Assembly: GCF_036373705.1 (NCBI RefSeq)
Contig: NC_089868.1
Coordinates: 16,226,520-16,290,519 of the forward strand
Length of the DNA: 64,000 nt
From: Amia ocellicauda
Lineage: Eukaryota > Chordata > Actinopteri > Amiiformes > Amiidae
Reading direction: 5' to 3'
The position numbers and the translations under genes are program-made. The notes under the pieces were generated by a model. That model saw only the letters and a list, made by a program, of their open reading frames with translations, did not search any database and was not told the origin of the DNA. Position 1 is the first letter of the stretch. The number at the start of each line of letters is the position of its first letter. Of the stretch, positions 46,534 to 64,000 are shown in pieces.

Positions 46534-49500
46534 AAATGCAGAATTGGTGGATTAGAAATGTGCCTTTTTTTCTTTATTGTTTTCTGAAAAGTCTTTCTAT
46601 TATCACCTGTTTGTAAAAGACCACAGATCTTCAGACCTAAATATCATTGCAGTCATATCTACTCAGCTTCCAGTGGACAGTGGTCTGAGGGTCAGAAGGA
46701 AACCAGAAGGAATTCTTGTGCCATCCAACAACAGGTACGTTTATTTACCAGAAGTAATCAGCATTATCAGTTCCTTCCATTAAAATAAAATAGTGAGTAT
46801 ATGATGGTAATGAATTAAACCTAATATATATAAAAATGTAATATATCAATACAAATTATTTCTTATTAAATGTATTTGTATGTGTTTTCTGCCAGAAAGT
46901 TGCAGTATTTTCATATTGTTATCATGAGTGCTTGCAAAATCATTGCAGTCTAAAAATGGCAAATTTGTCATGGTTTCATATTTCCTTATGGATTCAGTTC
47001 AATAGTTTGCTCTTGATACTACTGAAGTGAACAAATTGTACTTTGGGAAGAGTTGTACTCTATGAAACGTTTATGTCCTTTAGAATTCAGAAGAAAGAGA
47101 TTTGAAAATCATGCATCTTACTTTGGACTTGACCAAACTTCTGAAATCTGAAGCTCTCCAGGTAAAATATAAACAGTAAACAACATGCATTACTTTTCTT
47201 CATTCTGCACGGTTCATTGATTTCAGAATATGTAAACCATTTCTAACGTGGAATCAACATAACTCTATGGTATAGTAGTGTGCGTGTAGCTCACAGGAAA
47301 TACACGCTTTTCCTGTGTAACATTTAAAAACAGAAGCACTGTTCGTACCACCACTAAATACTGAATTTATTTAAATATACCTATGTTTTGTACTCTTTAA
47401 TTTCAGTATCTTATTGCTCTGTATTTGTTATGTATTTTCTTAATTAGGCTTTACAATGTGACACAAGTCAGGTGTCTTCAGCCCAAAGAGGAAAAGTGCA
47501 TTTCAGCCCTCTTTATAACACTCCTTATCAGAGCAAAAGTCAAAAGGACAAAAAAAGGAAAAACAGCGCATTGAACAGAGGTACACAAAACCCCTTTTGC
47601 AGCCTGTGTAGGATGTATCTGCTCTTCATCAATGTCATATTTAAGCCTCAGTGAGATATTTCCTCTTGTAAATGTGTGTCATCTACTCTAAGTTATTACA
47701 ATAGCATGGAATATAGGACTAATTGTTGCCAATATTAATCTTAACAGCCTGTGGGTGGTGCTGTAAGACTCTGAGAGGACTGTACGAATTCATGCAACAG
47801 ACTGAAACTGAAAGCGAGAGACTGGACACATGGTTAAACGGCACTGTTTACAGTGGTTTCTTCTTTTATGGGCTATTCAGAATGGGTCTATATGTTTTTA
47901 ATAGTGTAATTCTCACTTTGCACTGAGGAGTGCAGCAACACAATGAGAGAGCCAGAAAGGCAAAACAGCCATGTTGCAGAGCCCATTCCTGCCTAATGAA
48001 GCAGTCCTGCACACTCACACATGTGATTAGCCTGCCGCCCGCACGTCAAGGAGCAAAACAGCTGGATTCATATTACCAGCATAAATCACACAAGGTCATG
48101 TGCTAATAAAGACTGATACCGATTACCGAACCTTGAAAACAATTTTTTAACGCAGAGTAATGCAATGATGTTTGATTTGATTTGAACAACACATTTATAT
48201 GAACAGGAATGTGGGATTTGGCACAGCAGGAATGAATATTTGAATTGCATTACCTGAGCTTCATTTTTGTCAGTGTGCTCATAATTCATCAGAATGTTCT
48301 CATTTACAGAACAAGTCCATTGTTTTATTTTGTTTCATTAGGCATGAAATTCAAACATTTGTATATTACTGGAACTTCAAAAAAATGAAGACTTGTGACT
48401 AAAAGTAATAATATTGCAGTCAGTTGATTTCTTTTAGCCATTTCTCCCCTATCAGAGGCTACTGTTCTTAGAATTAAACATGACTACTAAGAAGGTGATG
48501 GGTGTTGTGAACATTCCAGTTATGTACAATTTTGAAATAGTTTAAATAGTTTTAAACAGTACAAAAAGCACTTAATTTTGTTTCTTGAATTCTGTTATAA
48601 CAGATGTATCACCCTCAAAAGAAGTAATGGAAGAGGAGCTTGAGAAGGTACATTTTCGCTTGTTAGGATTCAAGGCAGTCTTCCATCATGTGGATCCAGT
48701 CAGTGTCATGCTGATGTCCCGGAAAGAGAGTGCAAAGGACATTAGGCAGGCCATTGATGACTTCCACTCAGCAAAGCAGGAAGCTGAGAAGCCTAAAATC
48801 CCTTACCTTCCACCAGTGAGTGCAGAGAAGAGACTGATCGCCAAGGCACATGGATCCATCAGCCTTGCTCCTTTCCAAGTCATTGAAAAGGCATACAGGG
48901 AGAGGCAGAAAGCTGAAAATATGGCCAAAAAGATTGACTTTGTCACACAGGTCCATGCTAACAGAGTGGAGGTGCAGAATCACGTCGAAGGGCACATTGA
49001 GGTGAGGAAGTATGGAGCTCTTCAGAGACGAGAGAAGGATGACATGGAGCGACGGAGCGCCCTGGAGCAGCAGAGGCTCAGCCAGACCAAGTTCATAGAG
49101 TCGGCACGGAAACGTTATGCCAGGTTTGCTGAGAAGAAGAAACGGCAGGCTGCTGAGCATGCGCTAGTAAAGGATTTCAGCTCCCAGCATATATCCCTTT
49201 CCAAGACCATGGCGAGACACAGCACACAAGTGAGGCAGTGTGCCATACAGCAAGAGAAGAGTGACCTAGTGGTGAGCTGCAAAGAGCAGGCGGAGAAGCA
49301 AAAGCAGGTCAACAGGGCCTATATAGAGCACAGGTATTTCTTAAAAAATAATGAATCAAATTTATACACATACATGCATACAAATCAAAATAATAATTTA
49401 TTCTGCATGACATTGTTTTCTGTTGGAGAATGGCAATTATTCTGAATCCAGGGGCTATGTTTATCAGTTTTACACATTTTTACTTGAATTGGTTGTAAAT

Positions 49501-50348
49501 TTACTCATATATACAATAATGTCCCTGTGTTAGACTGATGGTACTGCAAGACAGAAAAAAGTGTAACCTCTATTTTTCTACATTAATATATTTAAAAAGT
49601 GTGAAAAGCTCAAATATGATGTGAATATACAATTAGCCTAATAGCATAATTATTCTCCACACGTTGGTATCAATAGTAATAATGGCCACCATGAGTATTG
49701 CATACTTAATACAATACAGAGTTCTTGTTATTAGTCCTTTCAGTCGTGTATTTTCAAATGCTAAATACTTGAATTAGTATAAACAGATGTGCAGCCTATT
49801 AACATGTATGTTCAGAATTGAACCGTTTCTTTTTGCTTCCACGCTCTACTTAAGTCACATTATTGTTGAATAATTTCTGCCAAGCAGTTTTCTACCTGTG
49901 GCTGGTGAGCAAACCAGATGTGTGTATTTTTTCACCTCTGCTTCACAATCAATCAATCAATTCAATTTCAGTAACTGTAAATCTATTTTGAAGCCGCCGT
50001 AAAGTCACATTGGCCTTTAATTCTTAATGTAAACATTTAAACACTGTGCATAAGAATACATCATAATGTTTCAACACACGATTGATGAACATAACCCAGG
50101 CCTCTTTATGGATTTGTTCCTACATTTTCCGCCTTTTATTTATTCATTTTATTTTCTCCAGGACACTGGCACTTCAGGCTGAGGGTATTGCCAAGCGAGA
50201 GGCTGTGGACTCATTTCTGGCCGACGAGGCTAATAAAAGACTCCTGGAAGCCAGAGCCCGGGTGTCATCTCTGAAGTCACAACATGCCACCATGGAAGCT
50301 ATGAGGCCAGTCCCAGTTGATCAGACCCCTCAAAAAGTGAAAGCTTAA
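45148..50348 (+). CDS. LRRIQ3: Leucine-rich repeat and IQ motif-containing protein 3 (LRRIQ3)
   Basis: Eight exons: 45148-45417, 45536-45871 (alternative end 45859), 46067-46197, 46620-46734, 47084-47161, 47448-47580, 48604-49333 and 50162-50348. They give about 659 residues; human LRRIQ3 has 624. The N-terminal half has LRRs (LRLKNVQNLDYC, LQICILANNYITKIDAL, LVRLDLHRNQITQLPGSVF, LQILNLHDNCI) and a conserved cap (GYRHCIVNSIWSLKALDNFVVSDEEII). An IQ motif, IIQRWIRGHLTRKRL (about 231-245), predicts calmodulin or light-chain binding. The C-terminal third is a highly charged coiled coil (KAYRERQKAENMAKK, RKRYARFAEKKKRQ). Function is not established. The exon 4 acceptor at 46618-46619 is the only one I found that keeps phase; a stronger-looking acceptor at 46590-46591 is out of phase. 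Confidence 0.88.
46453..46528. repeat. (TA)n microsatellite
   Basis: About 75 bases of uninterrupted TA in LRRIQ3 intron 3, roughly 90 bases upstream of the exon 4 acceptor. Confidence 0.9.
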
Positions 50349-51455
50349 ATATTCACTCAAACCACACAGCGCTCTATCAGACTACAAGTAACCATGGGTC
50401 TCTACACATGTACATGCATGTAAAATTGCCTTGTGACTTGTTTATTATATTTATCTAAATTAAACGTTTCTTGTGCGAAATAAATGGCATTCATGTAGTA
50501 ACTTGGCACCATAGCCTGGGTCCCACAAAGGCAATGCAAAGGATAAAGAGCCTAAAAAGTAACAAAACAGTTTCCTGGACTGACCTTTATCTATGACGGG
50601 AGAACTTTGTGTTTTCTGTGTCTTGCCCTTCATTATATTAAATGTAACAGGAATGTTTCAGAATAAGCTTGTTTTGTATTTTGTATCGTACGGTATCACA
50701 TAGGTTGATTGTTTTATTGTTATCATACAAATCATTCAAGCATTGTTGGCTGCAGTAAAGAGCAGCACAACCTCAGTGCTGCTTCTTAATCTGCATGTGA
50801 TCAAGCATTCAGTGCACTACATACATTAGTGACAGCAGGTGTAAAGTTGGATTTAATCCATGATCTCACTCATAAATTATATTAACACATACGTATTCTT
50901 GCAGGCTAAACCAGTCGGGGGGGTTATTTGTAATGCTGCTACATAGTACTCATTGTATGAGCAGTTATAATAATTCCCTCTTTTATTGCATGGTTTTTTA
51001 TGCATGACAGATTTCTTAAATAACAGCCTCATAAAACAGAAAGGTAAAGCAGATGGTACTGTGCGATTAATGTAAATCCATATCTTATCAACTGAAGCAA
51101 AGCACTGCAGCCAAAGTCTCTTGACGAGAACTTGCATTGTAACAGGAAACTTTAATATTTGGCCAGCTGCACTCTTTATTGCACATTAAATAGGGGGATA
51201 TTAACAAGTTGCAGTCTGCAGAAGTAAGAGAACCGTACTTTACTAACTGACAGACAAAATTAATGTTAGGACAATAGCAGCAAATAGATCAAACGTCCAA
51301 GTAAGGTTACTTGGTTTATAGCCAGTACTCTGGAACAGGGCTGTTAAGCGTGAGATATTGCCAACTCGTCCCCGTATCTGCCTCTCAGATACGACAACGC
51401 GTTGTTCTCGGTTTGGACTTGTACAGTTGTAATTTCCCTTCCAAAAGCCGAGGAC
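50349..51455. other. LRRIQ3 3' end and FAM151A upstream region
   Basis: An AATAAA at 50479-50484, 131 bases after the LRRIQ3 stop, is a good poly(A) signal. The rest (about 50500-51455) is AT-rich and should contain the FAM151A promoter and 5' UTR. No further gene is seen. Confidence 0.5.
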
Positions 51456-57485
<6,030 letters not shown>

Positions 57486-60289
57486 ATGTGAGGCACTGTG
57501 TCTTTCTGTCGCCCCTTCCCAGACGAACACCAGTCTAAAAATAACATCTGCCTGGAATCGCATTGGTCTTTCTGTAATTCTCTGTACAAGACCAAGACTT
57601 CCATTATTACAAAGCACTACTGCACTGTCAGGTGTAAGGAAAGCAATAATTTAGAACTACTTTTTATTTTTTTAATCATGTAAGTGTACCAAGGGCATGT
57701 ACCAATTGCATTTGAAGATCAATAACAGCCGTAAAATACTGATGACAAATGGAGAAAAAACATTTCAATGTGTTTGCCGAGTTCAGCGGCGTAACTCGGC
57801 ATGACTATTTGGAGAGACTCCCCACTGTTATGGGCCGTCCCTGTGGGTAAATCAAGGTAATAGACTGTTACCAAGGCAGCCAGTATTTCAGCTTTATGAT
57901 CCTGAGGGGTGTAAAATGATGAAAGAGCTCATGTTTGTTTTAGGTTTATGTGCCATTGCTTTATTTGTTCGGTGGAGGTGTGCTGAAGCAGGTTAGACAA
58001 GCAGTAATAATCTCTATCATTGGAGATCTAATAATCACAAATAAGGTGTTCCTTTAAAGCACGCCGCTGTACAAATCTGTTTAACATACTCATAATGTTC
58101 TCTGTGTCCTGTGAGTAAAAATAAATTCAAACATTAAAGTCTTTCCAATAGCACGTCATTCAGTGTACATATCTGTTTTCATGGCTGGGGTAAGAGCTGT
58201 GTTTTAAACTGAAGAAACAAGAAACAATCACCTCTTGTTTAGCTTTAAACTTGGATTATGGTTTAAACAAACAACGGTAGGAAGTTGTACTTGCCTGGTG
58301 GATACAGATATGGCGTTGCTATATTGGGATTCTGCTCATGGTACTCACACAGCTGCTGTATACACTAGAGTGCATCCATTAATAGTCTATTGGGGGAATT
58401 CATTTATTTAAATAAAATTAACGTAATATGAATGGTTATTGCCGTTTTAAAAGATGCATAATAAGTATGAATGTTTAAGTGCTTGGAAGTGGATTTATTG
58501 AAGAAAATGGTATGTTTGATATCCACTTCACAAAGAGGTTAGATGGATGTGGTGCTTGACAGTGTATGAGGCCAGTCTGGTGTCTTTTAGGGGACGGGGC
58601 TTTGGCATGGCATCACTTTCAGATTATGTTTGTATCTGCTGGGAGCATCTTGTATAAACATAGGCCAGCAGGTGAAAAAGAAATACGGTGCCTTTTAATC
58701 AATGGTTACATCTGCCTTTCTGCACTGACTGACAGTTAATAAGAATTACAAATTATCTTGCTCTTTTGGAGCCTTTGGTAAACGGATTTGAAACTATTAA
58801 GCACACACTGGCATCCATTTAAATATGTTTTCAAACTTTACGTTTTCAAAGCTTGAGATTGAATAATCACTTCAGTGCTTAGTGTCACATGACAATTAGT
58901 GAAGACTGTCAGAAGAATGTTGAATGCTTCTATATGTATTTTTAAATCATTAGAAGAAGTGTTACACAAATAATGTAAATCAATGTCTGTTTTTCATAAA
59001 GTCAAATGCCATATTTATTTTCAAGTGCAATCATGAAACTTTTGTTCATGTTTCTGTCCTTACATAAGCATAAATAGACCACAGACCCTTGAAAACTATA
59101 TTAATTTCCCAAGTTCAGAATTACACAAACATTTAATAATTATTAAACAAAACATCACTGCAGCATATCATAATTCCATGAACAAACTCCCAAACCCTGT
59201 GTGTGTGTGTTTGTGTGTGTGTGTGTGCTGGTTTTACTCAAAGTGAAATAGAGGCGGCACAGAGGGGAAGTTAAGTTATAGAGGTAGAAGTGAATCGGAC
59301 GTGCAACGTTGCCATCCCTTGTCACTACAGTGATGATAAACCTACATTTAAAGCAGTTTTTTTTAATCTTGTACAAAATATTTTTTTTGTTTTAAACATA
59401 TCTAAAAAAAGGTACCGAACTGAGCATGCACTAAAAAAATGGAGTTGACAAGACACCAACATTATTGCAATATTTACACACAGGGCTGTGCTAGTGACCA
59501 AAGTTTAGTATCAATATACTGCTGAAGAATTTACCGCAGCGGCTGGTAATACTGTGTACGGTTTACCGGCACAGCCCTGTTTGCACACCATTAATCACAG
59601 GCAGCATAGATTCCACTGCACTGTGATGTTCATTTCTTAGCGGTAAAAAATATTCGACTTTAAATATTTTTTTTAACTCAAACAGCTGAAGTATCTGTGG
59701 CCTAGATTCACTGTTGCACCCAAATGTAAGATATGTAGGATATTCTCTCAGAAGACACCGATAAGGGCTTCTTCATATGACTGAGGGATCTGGAAGTTCA
59801 ATATCGGTAGAAATAAAGAATCTGAAACAAGATTTAGAATGAAGATTAACTACAGGATAGGTGAGCGGAAACTGCTACACCTGCCTAACCCAACCCATCA
59901 GCATGTAAGATGTTTACTGTAGGTTATGTAAAGGGCTGGTTTCAAAATTCATGACTCTTAAATCTCTACCAATAGAGGGTAGTGTAACTGAAAAATGTCA
60001 TGTACAAATTCTTCAGTGTGAAACAGAATTGTGAAAAAGCTACCTGTGCGTTCTTGTGGATTCTTCTTTTTTTTTTGTACTGGTCCCAGATTATTTTATC
60101 CCAACACCGATGTAGTGATAATGCACAAAAGCAGTGTCTGAAACAAACCAACCTGTACCATCAGCACCACTTGACATATTTAATGTCAGTTTACAAAAAG
60201 AGAAGCCGATTATTATTCTGGTCCTAAATTTAATATTGACAATAGACGGTTGCATTTTCCGATTTCCCGTTCTTCTCTAAAGTCTCGTG
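57486..60289. other. Convergent FAM151A/ACOT11 3' region
   Basis: Follows the FAM151A stop; an AATAAA at 58120-58125 is a candidate poly(A) signal. The right part should hold the ACOT11 3' UTR on the minus strand. A (TG)n tract lies at 59199-59226. I see no other coding segment or RNA gene; 'cagggctgtgc' and 'gcacagccctg' around 59480-59580 form a small inverted pair. Confidence 0.45.
59199..59226. repeat. (TG)n microsatellite
   Basis: A gt/tg run with one interruption, between FAM151A and ACOT11. Confidence 0.85.
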
Positions 60290-62820
60290 TCACAGCGCTG
60301 CAGACTGAACAGCTGGCGAGCCGTCCTTGTTTTCCTCCAGGAATTTACTGCAGGCGCAGAAGGTGCTGTAGAAACGGGAGGAGAGCCCAGCAATGTCAGT
60401 GGAGATGTATGGCATGACCCCAGGAGTTGCTTGGTTATAGTAAGATATCTGCAGGAAATGAAGACAAGAAAAAATGACGATACAGCCCAGAATTGGTCTT
60501 TCTGTCTTGTGAGCAGATTTGCACACTTCTCCCTAATCATTCCATTGTGGGACTAGTGTTTTGTTGGCAGCAAACAAGATGGTCCCAGTCATACTGGTGT
60601 ACTTCGTGTAATCATTTTAATCATCAAAAAAAGAGGAGTTCAACTACCTTCGTTATAGTTTTGGATTCTTCCCAAATGGTGAATCCCGCACAGAGCACCT
60701 CGCCCCTGTTGCAGTCGCTGGTGGCAGTGTGGGTGGGCAGGGTGACGGACCGCAGCGCTATCACGTAAGGATCCCTTGGAGGACAGAGGGAATAATTTTC
60801 ACCATACAAGTGATTTATATTAAGCGTCTTTTCCTAACCTGATGCTCCAGGGGGTTTGAGTACAGATACATAGGAGCCCTCGCTGTATTGACTAGAATAA
60901 AAGTCTAGTATCAACACAACTACAGTAGAAGCATTTGAAGGACCGCCCAGATTTGTAGCTTGGCTCCATGTCACATGAGCTCTAGGTTTATTTGTCCACT
61001 CTGGCCCTACTGATGACCTGCAGACTCAGATATCACAACGCTTCATGAACACTCCACACGACAATGTTTTTGATTAAGCTGATTAATAAGGAAACTAAAC
61101 CGTGCATTTCTGGAAGAGCTGGGTTGTGGTTGGACGCTATTTGGAAACATTGCTTTGCTGTGGACACTGAGAAATCAGAGTACTACCAACCCTTTGTCAC
61201 ACGGCTGCCTTCTCGAGGCCAGCAGCACGAAGTCCTGGAACTTGCTGTCCTTGCTAACGGAGGGAGTGACAACGCGGTAGATGACGTCATCTTCGTCCAC
61301 CTGGTTGATCACATCACACTGTCTACACAACAAATAAAATGAGCGATTGGTAAAGGGAAATAAAAAAATCATTTAGGGATAACCAATTCATAGAAAAAAA
61401 AAAAAAAAAAAAAAAGGACTCGTATGTAGAGACCTTTCAGCCTTTTCCAGCTGTGCATTGGGGAAGCTGGCACTGACAAAGAGGGCATTTAGAAAAAGCA
61501 CTGCTAAGAATCATGAGACATTTAACCATCTACAGCAGAGAGCATTATTTTTAGTGCTCAGGGTATAGCTCCCCGCAAACTCTCCCCAGCGAACAGCGGG
61601 GGCCGTACGCACTTGTAATGGCTGTCCCACTCCTGCCTGCGACTCAGATCTGACAGCAGGATGAAGACCCTCTCCGCCGGCACGTCCACCTTCATCTCCA
61701 CTCTGAACGACAGGAACTGGTTCTCCTCCAGCGTGTACAGACTGACCTACAGCCGCAAACCAGAGACGCCCAGGGTTTGTTTTTAAAGCAGGTAACAACT
61801 GAAGGACTGTGTAAAACCATGTGTGATGCATCAACAAGAGGTAAGGAATGAGGTTTTCACTGATTCAAGGCAACAATCTCTCTCCATAGGGCAGCCTAGT
61901 TTAGATGTTTATTTGAGTTGTACATATTGGTTTTTAATGATTAGCATTTGCAGCATTAGCATTGATAAGTAATGTCTGTTACATTACAGAGATCTGATGA
62001 GAAATCATGCATTCATTAATAATTGTTTTACAATTAAACTCATAAACGAGCATGTATGCAGCCCTATTTCTCTCACCCCAAATCAATAAGGGAAGGCGCG
62101 AGACGTTTTATTCATCAATAGAATTAGAAATGTGCCGTTTAAAACTAAATAGAAGTTCAATGGAGTGGGACTCAGGCCTGGTTCTGGGTGGAGGGTCACA
62201 TTTTGTGTAACTGTCCCACTGTGAGCCTCTTACCTTATTTTCCTCCGAGCTCAACACCCAGTTGTTCTTCGCCGCTAGCATTTTCAGTGCCGACACGTTG
62301 TTGTAACTAAGGTACACCTACAAATATCAAAAGGAACATTTTTAAAAAGCACATCATTTATTTATCTTCCTAAAAAGAAGACCTACTTCAAACAAATTGT
62401 GTTGATTGTGTTACCCATTCTGTAAGGCTGTAAAGAGGGAGCCCTCGATTCTGTCAATGTCAGCCCGCTATTCATGTTTTGAAAGCTAAGCTGAGGCAAG
62501 CGGTTTCATGTATAGTCAGCTGCAAAGTTTGCATTATTCACTAATCTTAATTGTGACAGACAGGCCATGCTTGAAAAATTCAAAGATTGCTTATGTTGTA
62601 AAAGGAATTATTTGGTCATGTCAGGGGAGTTACAAGTTGTTGAGCTTTACTCAGGCAAAGTGCCAATTTTTAATATCTTGTGTGAAATCTGAAGGGCCTG
62701 GGTGCTGTAAATGTTTTAAGATGGTAGCTAGGCCTCACCGCAGTTTATTTTACCTGATTGCTGGGGTCCCATGGGACAGACAGCGGCACTTCTGTTTGCT
62801 TGCAGGAGATGATATACTTC
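60290..62820 (-). CDS. ACOT11: Acyl-CoA thioesterase 11, C-terminal START domain (ACOT11), partial
   Basis: Six minus-strand exons in phase: 62754-62820, 62234-62317, 61613-61746, 61191-61322, 60648-60774 and 60290-60448. They give about 233 residues ending at TGA 60290-60292. They cover the lipid-binding START domain and C-terminus: [117 protein letters not shown], and the long-isoform tail [21 protein letters not shown]. The two N-terminal hot-dog thioesterase domains lie right of the window. The family enzyme (BFIT/Them1) hydrolyses long-chain acyl-CoA and is tied to thermogenesis in mammals. ACOT12 is the nearest alternative. The tail and the FAM151A neighbour favour ACOT11. Confidence 0.92.
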
Positions 62821-64000
62821 CTGCAGGAGACAGAAAGACAGGACTGATAAGACTGCTGGCCCCACTGAAATTCATGCAGAAGCAAGAGTCCCCTTCTGTG
62901 GTATTGCAAAAGCCTCTGTGTACAAATAAAGTCATTGGATAGAAGGTAACTTCTTTATTAATACATTTGACACAATTTATTTCAACTGATAATTAACAGC
63001 AGCCGCTCCAGTCCTTCCAGCACTGACTGTAAACGCAGCTGGCAGTTTTTACTGTGGCTTGTCCTGGTAATCTATACGATTAATGCCTCGTGAATAAAAC
63101 ATGAGTACATTAAATATCCCCATTATGTCAGGGACGAGAAAAGCACGGTGACAACCATCTGTGTGGTTTACACTGAAGTCTCTCTCAACCGCTAAGTACA
63201 GGTTAGCGGATTACAACAGCCTTTTCTGTAATCACGATCTATGTGCAGAGTTTTCCTAAAGACAGACAATACTCCTGCTGGCTATTGTGTCACAAGATGA
63301 GTATTTATGTTTCAAGAGTCCATTATAAGAGCGACAGTGGCTTCAGAAAGCAACAGTGACTAAAAAGTCAGTTTGATAAAGGCTCATCAGACAGAAGAAA
63401 CTCGGCAAGTGTTAGCAAATGTGCAGTGAAACAAAGTTGCACCGAACGAAACAGGGCTCACTGTTGACTGAATACATGCATTCTTGTGGAAACCTATAAT
63501 TTAAGATGAATGTAACACAACAAAACAAATGGTTCCCACGTTTCAGCATACTGTAGCATTCCAGTGGGGTTGTCAGAGCAGCCCAGACACGATTCATCTT
63601 GTCGGGAACTTCTTCCCCAGTAAACAACAAAAGGTGCAAATGCTGCATAGCTCGAGGCCCCCTAACTGAGGAAGTGCTTATATGAGTGGGGGATTTTGTC
63701 TCAGAACAGGCGCTTCAAGCGTTTCACTCTGATGTCAGCAGGAAAGTGTCTGAGCAGCTCCCCTAGTAGGTTCCCACATCACCAGTTTCTCACACATACA
63801 GGCTAGCACTGATAAAGCATTCCTATCTGATCCCATGGGAGCAGCCACAATCAGCTCCAAGTTGTCCCCTGTACACCTTGGTACAATTTCAGGAGATCTT
63901 TCCTGTCTGCGTCTAATGGATACATCTCCAAGCAGGGCCACTTTCCAAAGATGAACGATTACCAATAATTCAACAAGGGTTCTGTCTTTTAGTCCTTCCC
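62821..64000 (-). other. ACOT11 intron, window edge
   Basis: I looked on the minus strand for the exon preceding KYIISCKQ (expected to end near RKKIRLDR) and did not find it. No other gene, RNA or recognisable repeat is seen in this 1.2 kb. Confidence 0.5.

Noticed and set aside
47745-47860. Open block CGWCCKTLRGLYEF... with acceptor 'cttaacag' in the LRRIQ3 intron 47581-48603
   Set aside because: The acceptor phase would fit, but the only in-phase donor (agtg/gtttct) is poor, and nothing similar is known in LRRIQ3. Probably intron.

Overview
The window is eukaryotic genomic DNA with intron-split genes, GT-AG splice sites, AATAAA signals, microsatellites and decayed transposons. The proteins are vertebrate. 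The repeats are of types I associate with ray-finned fishes: a 1.5 kb Tc1 element, a CR1-type LINE end, and SINE tails reading 'aagggcgtctgctaataaat'. Together with a mostly single-copy, tetrapod-like gene order, this suggests a non-teleost ray-finned fish such as a bowfin, gar or sturgeon relative. The species call is inference. Gene names rest on recalled vertebrate protein sequences, since no search was possible.

Layout from left to right. CRYZ (+, 3' half only) ends near 2.5 kb. ERICH3 (+, 3177-15582) follows: a conserved N-terminal region in small exons, then one giant Glu-rich terminal exon. TNNI3K (-, 18613-40890) runs tail-to-tail against ERICH3; I could place all 25 coding exons, giving 835 codons. 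LRRC53 (+, 22732-28191) is nested antisense in one TNNI3K intron. FPGT (-, 42149-44402) lies just upstream of TNNI3K on the same strand and is head-to-head with LRRIQ3 (+, 45148-50348). FAM151A (+, 51456-57485) follows, and the START-domain end of ACOT11 (-, 60290-62820) enters from the right, tail-to-tail with FAM151A.

The CRYZ-ERICH3-TNNI3K/LRRC53-FPGT-LRRIQ3 block matches human 1p31. FAM151A and ACOT11 are neighbours at human 1p32. The window therefore joins two blocks that are separated in human. There is no operon-like cooperation. The relations that matter are shared or overlapping transcription: the FPGT/LRRIQ3 bidirectional promoter, FPGT-TNNI3K tandem read-through, and antisense LRRC53 and ERICH3 3' ends.

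Non-gene content is mostly intronic: a defective Tc1 transposon, a roughly 520 bp foldback element, a short element whose arms read 'agctctggaaaaa', a 5'-truncated LINE, SINE tails and several (TA)n tracts. Two things are not explained by the known genes: a frameshifted leucine-rich-repeat remnant in a TNNI3K intron (31166-31875), and an orphan exon-like block at 22216-22355.
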